Source: a virus. From it: DNA of 24,415 nucleotides. Where the stretch lies: positions 1-24,415 of IMG/VR virus record IMGVR_UViG_3300023257_000110. The stretch is one strand, 5' to 3'. Positions 18,656-24,415 of this stretch are shown here, in pieces; the first letter of the stretch is position 1, and every line of letters starts with the position of its first letter. The notes beneath the pieces were generated by a model. The model saw only the letters and a program-made list of their open reading frames with translations, ran no database searches and was not told the origin of the DNA. Made by a program: the position numbers and the translations under genes.

Positions 18656-19880
18656 ACTTACAGAAAAACAGCGTGAAGCTGCGCGACTGATAGCACAGAA
18701 AAAGATAGTGCTACTTGAGGGCGGTTCAAGGTCAGGTAAGACATTTCTCGCTTTACGGGTTATCTGCAAACGGGCGCTTGAGAAGCCTGCACATCATTTG
18801 GTAGCACGGTTCAGGTTCAACCACGCCAAACAATCGATCTGTCATCAAACCATGCCAGCCGTGCTTGAATCGTTGAATCTTAAAAAGGCTGTCAAGCTAA
18901 ACAAAACAGACTGGTTTTATGAGTTCCCGAATGGTTCGACGGTGTGGATCGGTGGCCTTGATGACAAAGACAGGACAGAAAAGATACTTGGTAATGAGTA
19001 TGCCACGATATTCCTTAATGAAGCATCTCAGATATCCTATCCAGCATATGAGACGATTATCACCAGATTGAACCCTCCTGAAGGAATGCGCGGGAGGATA
19101 TTGATTGACTATAATCCTCCATCAATAAACCATTGGGGATACAAGATATTTCATCGCGGCGAATTGCCAGATGGGCGCACTGTCGATATGAAAGATTACG
19201 GGAAAATCAGGATGAATCCAGGGGACAATATTGAGAACATATCAACTGAATACCTGGAAACGCTGAATACCTTGTCAGAATCAAAGCGGAAAAGGTACTT
19301 GCACGGGGAGTACAGTCTGGACAGTGGAACGCTATGGCGCAGAGCATGGATAAAGTACCGGGAAGAGTTGCCGGACATGCAGCGGATAGTTGTCGGCGTT
19401 GACCCTGCTGGAACAGTAGATGGTGATGAGATTGGAATCATTATAGCAGGGAAAGCGGCGGGGGAATATTACGTGCTTGATGATTACAGTATGCATGGGA
19501 CACCCCAACAATGGGCGGCTGAAGTTGCACAGGCATTTGTGAAATGGAGAGCAGATGCGGTTATTGCCGAAAAGAATTATGGTGGTGATATGGTTGAATC
19601 AACGATCCGGGGAGCAAAGAAAAATATCAATGTTCAGCTTGTGAATGCAACCAGGGGGAAGGTTGTCAGGGCCGAGCCAATGTCTGCATTATATGAGCGT
19701 GGGCAAGTGTATCACAGAATACCATTTAACGACCTGGAGGATGAAATGTGTCTATACGATCCAGCTATTGACAAATCACCGAACAGGATGGATGCTCTAG
19801 TGTGGGCATTAACAGAATTGACCGAAGGATATACAGGAAATATAGCTGAAAATTACGGAGCTTCTGACTTAGGATTATAG
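18648..19880 (+). CDS. terL: Terminase large subunit
   Basis: The packaging motor ATPase-nuclease. From ATG 18648 it has 410 residues. Walker A LLEGGSRSGKT is at residues 22-32, and Walker B ATIFLNEAS has its glutamate near 125. A YNPP stretch (coupling region) follows, and the RNase-H-like nuclease starts with VVGVDPAG, its aspartate at about 252. Later acidic residues (AEKNYGG and a final D-A-L-V-W-A) complete the nuclease. The length suits phages with separate head and portal genes. It overlaps the small subunit and is followed by portal after eight bases. Alternative in-frame starts up to eight codons upstream lie inside the small subunit gene. Confidence 0.95.
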   Translation: MFKLTEKQREAARLIAQKKIVLLEGGSRSGKTFLALRVICKRALEKPAHHLVARFRFNHAKQSICHQTMPAVLESLNLKKAVKLNKTDWFYEFPNGSTVWIGGLDDKDRTEKILGNEYATIFLNEASQISYPAYETIITRLNPPEGMRGRILIDYNPPSINHWGYKIFHRGELPDGRTVDMKDYGKIRMNPGDNIENISTEYLETLNTLSESKRKRYLHGEYSLDSGTLWRRAWIKYREELPDMQRIVVGVDPAGTVDGDEIGIIIAGKAAGEYYVLDDYSMHGTPQQWAAEVAQAFVKWRADAVIAEKNYGGDMVESTIRGAKKNINVQLVNATRGKVVRAEPMSALYERGQVYHRIPFNDLEDEMCLYDPAIDKSPNRMDALVWALTELTEGYTGNIAENYGASDLGL

Positions 19881-19888
19881 GGGACAAT

Positions 19889-21283
19889 ATGAACAGAATA
19901 TGGACGACTGACAAATCGATGCTATCGACTGACGACATTGAGGACTGGATACAAAAGCATGAATCGGAACGGCTTCCGGTATTATCGATGATGGCCGATT
20001 ATTACGATGGCAAGAATCCAACGATCCTGGGAAAGCCGACAACTGACCCGGACAACAGAACGCCATTCCCTTACGGTAGGAAGATAGTCAACACGTTCAC
20101 CGGATATGGATACCGACCAGGGTATATCACTTACCGTACTGAGGATGAGCCATATCTGAAAACGCTTACCGATATATTCAGACAGAACAACGAGACGGTA
20201 AAGACAGAGCGTGGAGGCAGAAATACCGCTACATTCGGCGTGTCCTATGAACTGCATTATATATCAGGGATGACGGATGGCCTGACCACAAACATTGTGC
20301 CAAAGTTTTTCACTGTTGACCCACGGAACATGATCCTGTTGTATGACAGACAGCCTGAGCCTGATGAAAAGTTCGCCATTTACTACACTAAGATTGATGA
20401 CGACGTGTACAATGTGGAATACTACACCGATGAAGCGGTAACGGTGTATAAACGCACCAATAACAATTCGGGCAAATGGGAATATACAAGGGAGTCAGTA
20501 AAGCAGAATTTTTATGAGAAGGTTCCTGTAACTCCATATTACATGAATGATAGGTCAATCGGGTTGATAGAACCCGTGGCACCAATTATTGACGACTATG
20601 ATATTATCGTGTCGGATTCCATGATCGAGTTTCAGCGGTTTGCAAACGCATATCTGAGAATTGTCGGCATGAGTATCGGCGATCCGACCGGAGACAACCC
20701 GAAACTTTTGAGAAGGATACTTGCCAAGATCAAAGCATCACGTACATTTGACAGCCTGAAAGACAAGGACGATGTAACTTTTCTCACCAAGGATATCCCG
20801 AAAGACTTTATCGAATACATGACCAAGTTACTCCAAAACCAGATACATGAACAAAGCCATGTTCCTGATTTTACCAGTGAGAAGTTCAGCGGGGCATTAT
20901 CAGGGGCAGCAATCGAGAGGATGCTGTTTGATTTTGAGAACATCGTATCAAGCGCACAGGCTGATTTCGATCTCGGACTATATGACAGGATTGAGCATAT
21001 AACCGGAATCATGCAGAAGATAGGTGTCCCGGTTGGCGACCCTATGGACGTAATCATCAACCATCGGCGTAATATCCCTATCGATGAGATGAATGCAGCT
21101 GAGGTCGCCAAGGAGTTAAGGAATACCGGAATCAGCATGGAATCGGTAGTGGAGAATATGCCGAGAAAAGTTATACCGACTGTCAAGGTAGAAATGGAAA
21201 GGCAAAAGAAAGAAATAGACAGCGCATATCCTGATATAGAAACGGTTAGGAATAATAACGATGCCGACACTGAAGAAACTTGA
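19889..21283 (+). CDS. Portal protein, SPP1 Gp6-like
   Basis: This 464-residue protein builds the dodecameric ring at the head vertex through which DNA enters. Features of the Gp6-like family include an N-terminal YYDGKNP segment near residue 38, a KIVNTFTGYGYRPGYITY region near 65-82, a FGVSYELHYISG segment, and a long helical C-terminal region with FSGALSGAAIERMLFDFENI and a MDVIINHRRNIPIDEMNAAE stretch. It follows the large terminase and overlaps the MuF-type head gene, as expected. No sign of frameshift or truncation. Confidence 0.92.
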   Translation: MNRIWTTDKSMLSTDDIEDWIQKHESERLPVLSMMADYYDGKNPTILGKPTTDPDNRTPFPYGRKIVNTFTGYGYRPGYITYRTEDEPYLKTLTDIFRQNNETVKTERGGRNTATFGVSYELHYISGMTDGLTTNIVPKFFTVDPRNMILLYDRQPEPDEKFAIYYTKIDDDVYNVEYYTDEAVTVYKRTNNNSGKWEYTRESVKQNFYEKVPVTPYYMNDRSIGLIEPVAPIIDDYDIIVSDSMIEFQRFANAYLRIVGMSIGDPTGDNPKLLRRILAKIKASRTFDSLKDKDDVTFLTKDIPKDFIEYMTKLLQNQIHEQSHVPDFTSEKFSGALSGAAIERMLFDFENIVSSAQADFDLGLYDRIEHITGIMQKIGVPVGDPMDVIINHRRNIPIDEMNAAEVAKELRNTGISMESVVENMPRKVIPTVKVEMERQKKEIDSAYPDIETVRNNNDADTEET

Positions 21284-22223
21284 GGACATAGCAGCCAGGC
21301 GGCTTGATTTACTACTTATCAAATATGAGAAAGAAGCGGCTGAAATCCTCAGGGTTGCGCTAACCGAAACCAGGAACACGCTCACTAAAATCTATGAAAA
21401 GTACGCAGTAAACGGGGTGTTGACCAAAGCACAAATGACACAATACAACCGGCTAACAAACCTTGAAGCTGAAATTGTAAAGAATATCAAACCATCGTTG
21501 AACAAGGTTGTGGCGCTTACAAATCGATTGCCAGCGGAAGTCTATCAACAGTCATTCTTTCAGCACGCTTGGGTTGTCGATGGTAGCCAGGGTGTCCGGT
21601 TAAAGTGGGGAACCTTGAACCTTGATGCTATCCTGAAAAACACCGATAACCCAATGGATAAAATCACGATAAGTAAAAACCTTGAAAGCCAAATTGGAAA
21701 AGTTGCCGCTAAAATGATGCGCGATGAGGCGATTGCCGGAGCTAAGATTGCACTCAGTAACGGTCTGCCACTTGGGAAGTCATACGCTAAAATGGCAAGA
21801 GACCTGAAGAAATCCATCAATACAACGGCAGCCAGGGCCATCCGTATCATTCGCACCGAAGGCCAGACGGCTATGAATTCAGGTCAGGATGCGGCTTACT
21901 ACAGGGCACAGGAGAACGGCGTTGAAGGCCGGTATATCTGGGATGCGACACTTGACGGAAGGACAAGGCGACAGCATGGGGATATGGATCAGAAAGCGCG
22001 GAATGAGAAAACAGGGTTGTTTGCCGGCCCCGGATCAGAAGTATCGAGGTATCCAGCCGATATGAACCTGTCGGCGGGGAATCGTATACATTGCCGGTGT
22101 AGATTACGTTTTGAGGTTGACGGGTTCAGCCCATTGATCCGAAGAACCAGGGAGCAGGGGCTTGTCAAATATCAATCTTATACAGAGTATGCAAAAGAAT
22201 ATCACCCGGAGTGGCTAAAATGA
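21261..22223 (+). CDS. Head morphogenesis protein, MuF/SPP1 gp7-like
   Basis: This 320-residue protein carries the MuF minor head domain at its C-terminal half: IIRTEGQTAMNSGQDAAYYR near 195-214, a WDATLDGRTRRQHGDMDQ segment, and NRIHCRCRLRF near 272-282. The N-terminal half is helical, with no toxin domain seen. MuF proteins are carried in the procapsid and are linked to portal assembly. It overlaps the portal end by 23 bases and overlaps the small DUF2292-like gene after it. Confidence 0.9.
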   Translation: MPTLKKLEDIAARRLDLLLIKYEKEAAEILRVALTETRNTLTKIYEKYAVNGVLTKAQMTQYNRLTNLEAEIVKNIKPSLNKVVALTNRLPAEVYQQSFFQHAWVVDGSQGVRLKWGTLNLDAILKNTDNPMDKITISKNLESQIGKVAAKMMRDEAIAGAKIALSNGLPLGKSYAKMARDLKKSINTTAARAIRIIRTEGQTAMNSGQDAAYYRAQENGVEGRYIWDATLDGRTRRQHGDMDQKARNEKTGLFAGPGSEVSRYPADMNLSAGNRIHCRCRLRFEVDGFSPLIRRTREQGLVKYQSYTEYAKEYHPEWLK

Positions 22224-22381
22224 TTAGTGGAACCGCACACGCCGCATTGCACAAGGCGCTTGATTGGATGATTGAGGTAGTAGATTCGCAACCATTCGGT
22301 GAGGTAGCTGTGGTTGTCACTATTCAAAACGGAAATGTGGTACTGATAAAGAAAAGTATACAGGAAACTGACAAGCCTTGA
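22220..22381 (+). CDS. Small DUF2292-like protein
   Basis: This 53-residue protein overlaps the MuF stop (ATGA). It begins MISGTAHAALHKALDWMIEV, and its second half, with GEVAVVVTIQNGNVVLIKK, resembles DUF2292, a small beta-hairpin family of unknown role. Its stop codon lies within the -35 box of the next promoter. It is short but well placed. Confidence 0.68.
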   Translation: MISGTAHAALHKALDWMIEVVDSQPFGEVAVVVTIQNGNVVLIKKSIQETDKP

Positions 22382-22405
22382 CAAAATTATAAATTTGTAT
22401 ATATC
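22378..22405 (+). promoter_or_regulatory. Promoter before the scaffold and capsid genes
   Basis: TTGACA (22378-22383) overlaps the preceding stop codon. A TATATC (22400-22405) lies 16 bases on, with weaker alternatives at neighbouring spacing. The stretch between is A+T-rich. It would boost capsid transcription. Confidence 0.6.
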
Positions 22406-22431
22406 TTTAAAAGAACACTGGGCGTAGAGCA

Positions 22432-22469
22432 GGTGGGACATCCTTAAACGGGGTGGCCCGCCTTTTTTT
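22432..22469 (+). terminator. Intrinsic terminator in the scaffold-gene leader
   Basis: GGTGGGACATCC (22432-22443) pairs with GGGTGGCCCGCC (22451-22462) with two G-U pairs and one mismatch, followed by seven T's. It stands about 60 bases after the promoter at 22378 and 27 bases before the scaffold start, so read-through is needed for capsid synthesis from this promoter. Confidence 0.72.
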
Positions 22470-22495
22470 ATGACCAAATTAAATAGGAGCATAGA

Positions 22496-23071
22496 ATGGA
22501 AGTACAAGACATCAGCACAGTGGAAACGGTAACGGTTCCAAAGGGCAACGATGACAATGCACAGGCTGCAACGATCGAACAGCTTGAGGCGACAAAAACG
22601 GAACTTTCAGCGACAAGGCAGGCGTTGGAAGATATCAAGTTGGCACAGAGCGGGAGTGATAAAACGGTTGCAAAACTAATGGCCAAACTTGAAGAAAAAG
22701 AGACCGTAAAGAAAACTGCTGAGCAACGTATTGAAGCAATTGAGTTAAAAGCCGCCGCGTCAGAGGCCAGGGCCGTAAGGCAAGAATGGTTGAATGCCGG
22801 GTATAAAGAGGCTACCACAAGGGGCTTACCTGCTAGGTTAATTGATAACTACGGGGGTGATCCTGACAAGTTAATTGAGTTTCTCGACGCTGAAAAAGAG
22901 GATCGGGAAAATATTAAAACTGAATCAGTAAAAGCCACGATGAAGGACGGCAAGCACGTCCCGTCTGGTGGTGGTTCAAACGAGTCTGTAGAGATCGCAA
23001 ATATGACCTCTGCGGAAAAAGTAAAACACTACAACACTATGTTTGAAAAACGTCTTTCAAACCAGGGTTGA
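22496..23071 (+). CDS. Capsid scaffold protein
   Basis: This 191-residue, acidic, largely coiled-coil protein (residues about 25-95) has a C-terminal basic and glycine-rich segment (KDGKHVPSGGGSNESVE) and a helical end (AEKVKHYNTMFEKRLSNQG). Position immediately before the capsid gene and the coiled-coil form identify it as scaffold. Scaffold guides procapsid assembly and then leaves. AGGAG lies six bases before the ATG. Confidence 0.85.
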   Translation: MEVQDISTVETVTVPKGNDDNAQAATIEQLEATKTELSATRQALEDIKLAQSGSDKTVAKLMAKLEEKETVKKTAEQRIEAIELKAAASEARAVRQEWLNAGYKEATTRGLPARLIDNYGGDPDKLIEFLDAEKEDRENIKTESVKATMKDGKHVPSGGGSNESVEIANMTSAEKVKHYNTMFEKRLSNQG

Positions 23072-23089
23072 TAGTCACAGGAGAAAAAC

Positions 23090-23923
23090 ATGGGTTTAGC
23101 AAATTTTATACCTGAGATGTGGCATTCAGCGGTGCTTGTTCCACTCAGGAAAAATCTGGTTCATGCTTCTTTGGTTACCAGAGAGTATGAAAAGGAATTG
23201 AAGCAAGGGGATACGCTGCGGCTTAGTGAGATCGGAGCCGTTACCGTAAATTCATACACCAAGAATGGCACGATATCTTGGGAAAATTTGGATTCTGCAC
23301 AGAAATCACTATTGATTGATCAGCAGGATTACTTTGCCGTGAAACTTGACGACATTGACAAAGTGCAATCAAATGTCGATTTGATGGCATCATTCGGGGC
23401 AGAAGCCTCCTATACGATGTCGGACACAATTGATCAGCATATTGCCGGGTTGTATACCGGAGCCGGGAACAGCGTATCAGCGTTGACCGTAACCGCGGGG
23501 AATGTTCTAAAGAACCTTTCCAACATGCAGCTTGAGCTTGATGAAGCAAATGTTCCCACTGGTGGCAGGTATATTGCCGTCCCGCCGTGGTACAATCAGC
23601 ACCTTGTACTTGCTGCAAGTGGTGCCGTAAGTGCAACCGCAACCGTAAAAACGGCTGATGACGGAGCATTGATCAACGGGTATGTAGGGCAGTTGTTCGG
23701 GTTTAATATCCTGATGAGTAACAATGTCAACAACAATGGCACCGTGTGGAATATGATGGCGTTTAATCGGTCGGCTATCGGGCATGTAATGCAGATTACC
23801 GAAGTCACATATTTTGATAAATTTGAAGATACGCAAGGATCAGGTGTCCGTGGTTTCTATGTTTATGGCTCCAAGGTCGTAAAACCGAATGCAATGGTAT
23901 CTTGCGCTGCGACCAAAGGATAG
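23090..23923 (+). CDS. Major capsid protein (P22 coat / HK97-fold type)
   Basis: This 277-residue protein has the pattern of P22-type coat proteins of phages: MGLANFIPEMWHSAVLVPLR near 1-20, a LVTREYEKELKQGDTLRLSE segment, DQQDYFAVKLDDIDKVQSNV, a central helix, and a C-terminal GVRGFYVYGSKVVKPNAM stretch. It follows scaffold at 18 bases, with a good GGAG site. The length lacks the extra insertion domains of larger relatives. Family by pattern is strong; the exact subgroup is not certain. Confidence 0.88.
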   Translation: MGLANFIPEMWHSAVLVPLRKNLVHASLVTREYEKELKQGDTLRLSEIGAVTVNSYTKNGTISWENLDSAQKSLLIDQQDYFAVKLDDIDKVQSNVDLMASFGAEASYTMSDTIDQHIAGLYTGAGNSVSALTVTAGNVLKNLSNMQLELDEANVPTGGRYIAVPPWYNQHLVLAASGAVSATATVKTADDGALINGYVGQLFGFNILMSNNVNNNGTVWNMMAFNRSAIGHVMQITEVTYFDKFEDTQGSGVRGFYVYGSKVVKPNAMVSCAATKG

Positions 23924-23933
23924 GGGGTAAACA

Positions 23934-24317
23934 ATGGCTAGCACAACTTTATCTGTATTGACTCCGGTAATTGCTGGTGTTGCTATTGCGGCTAAAACTG
24001 CTGTAGCAAGTTCTGAAACCATCACCATTCAGGCTACGACTGCACAGTCAAGTCTTGATTTTTCAACCTTGATGGTAAGGATTTCCGCCGTTGGTGGATC
24101 GGTTACACCGACCATCGGCGTTGGTACTGAGTTCAGTGATATCGGGATCGGGACTGCGGCATTAACCGCAATCGTATCAAGTGGAAGCGTAATACTTGGG
24201 GGACAGTTGTTCGAATCTTCGAGATTCCAGACCTCCGGTGGTACGCTTGTAATCACCATGGCCGGTACTGGTACCGCTTCGATTGAAGCATTCCAGGCAC
24301 CGAAAGCCAACGAGTAA
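23934..24317 (+). CDS. Possible capsid decoration or head-surface protein
   Basis: This 127-residue, very Ala/Thr/Ser/Gly-rich protein directly follows the capsid gene. It reads as repeated beta-strands (AAKTAVASSETITIQATTAQ, then SVTPTIGVGTEFSDIGIG). Such small beta-rich proteins after the capsid gene are often decoration or cement proteins on the head surface. I do not recognise a family. If the cargo cassette does glycosylate virions, its many exposed Ser/Thr would make it a candidate acceptor. Confidence 0.6.
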   Translation: MASTTLSVLTPVIAGVAIAAKTAVASSETITIQATTAQSSLDFSTLMVRISAVGGSVTPTIGVGTEFSDIGIGTAALTAIVSSGSVILGGQLFESSRFQTSGGTLVITMAGTGTASIEAFQAPKANE

Positions 24318-24323
24318 AATAAT

Positions 24324-24348
24324 GCGGGCAGAGATGCCCGCTTTGTTT
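24324..24348 (+). terminator. Hairpin with GAGA tetraloop after the decoration gene
   Basis: GCGGGCA (24324-24330) and TGCCCGC (24335-24341) form a perfect 7-bp stem with a GAGA loop, then TTTGTTT. It may be a partial terminator that tunes capsid against connector expression. The next ribosome binding site (GAGGGGGAG) follows at once. Confidence 0.65.
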
Positions 24349-24359
24349 GAGGGGGAGCT

Positions 24360-24415
24360 ATGGGACTAGCGGATGCCTATCCTGACATATGGACACCTAT
24401 CGGGGATCATGGTGG
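24360..24415 (+). CDS. Start of a head-tail connector-region gene (partial)
   Basis: ATG 24360 follows a strong GAGGGGGAG site, and 18 codons are visible (MGLADAYPDIWTPIGDHG) before the window ends. By position it should be a head-completion or connector protein. The sequence is too short to assign a family. Confidence 0.5.
   Translation, partial: MGLADAYPDIWTPIGDHG

Noticed and set aside
20632-21270. Long leftward open frame opposite the portal gene
   Set aside because: It is a Ser/Leu/Ile-rich mirror of the portal codons with no ribosome binding site. The portal reading is clearly the real one.
1-24415. CRISPR arrays, insertion sequences, rRNA genes, integrase and attachment sites
   Set aside because: I looked for regularly spaced repeats, transposase motifs, tyrosine or serine recombinase motifs and terminal inverted repeats, and saw none.

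Overview
This window is part of a tailed double-stranded DNA phage or prophage genome. It holds a replication and recombination module, counter-restriction genes, terminase, portal, MuF-type head protein, scaffold and capsid in the usual order. No integrase, lysis or tail gene is visible, and both ends cut through genes. The host is not directly identifiable. The solute-binding protein has a signal peptide of the AGQ-E type with no lipobox cysteine, which is common in spirochaete sugar-binding proteins, and the promoters are classic TTGACA-17-TATAAT types. I therefore lean, with modest confidence, to a spirochaete host or another bacterium with a similar vegetative sigma factor.

Layout. Positions 1-8164 are a leftward early block of tightly overlapping genes. 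Read from its promoter near 8200, it contains a small gene, an ERF annealing protein, a Gam-like nuclease inhibitor, three unknown genes, a com/mom-like DNA-modification pair, a KilA-N gene and an N6-adenine methyltransferase between 29-bp direct repeats, a winged-helix protein, a replisome organiser, a DnaC-type helicase loader, and a duplicated set of small zinc-binding and DUF551 genes. Divergent strong promoters (8189-8292) separate this from the rightward block. Positions 8316-11174 carry small accessory genes, a tRNA with anticodon CAT and a 4-codon minigene. Positions 11337-12583 carry two conserved phage proteins of unknown function. Positions 12598-12811 are a striking non-coding array with GG every five bases. 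Positions 12959-18337 are a cargo cassette, and 18359-24415 is the packaging and head module.

The most interesting part is the cargo cassette. It encodes a secreted sugar-binding protein and two CUT1-type permeases with no ATPase, then a CMP-nonulosonate (sialic acid-type) synthetase, a DUF115/Maf-like protein with an added zinc ribbon, and a small HAD phosphatase. The six genes overlap or abut and share one promoter. A working hypothesis is a phage-borne sugar import, activation and transfer pathway that borrows the host ATPase and alters a host surface, flagellar or virion glycan.

A second theme is regulatory. At least three rightward sites (11180-11336, 12813-12958, 22378-22495) and possibly one leftward site (3543-3693) share one architecture: promoter, then a leader of about 60-110 nt ending in an intrinsic terminator, then a ribosome binding site and gene. 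This suggests processive antitermination, attenuation, or production of small stable RNAs. The leader before the cargo cassette can also form a pseudoknot that overlaps its terminator.
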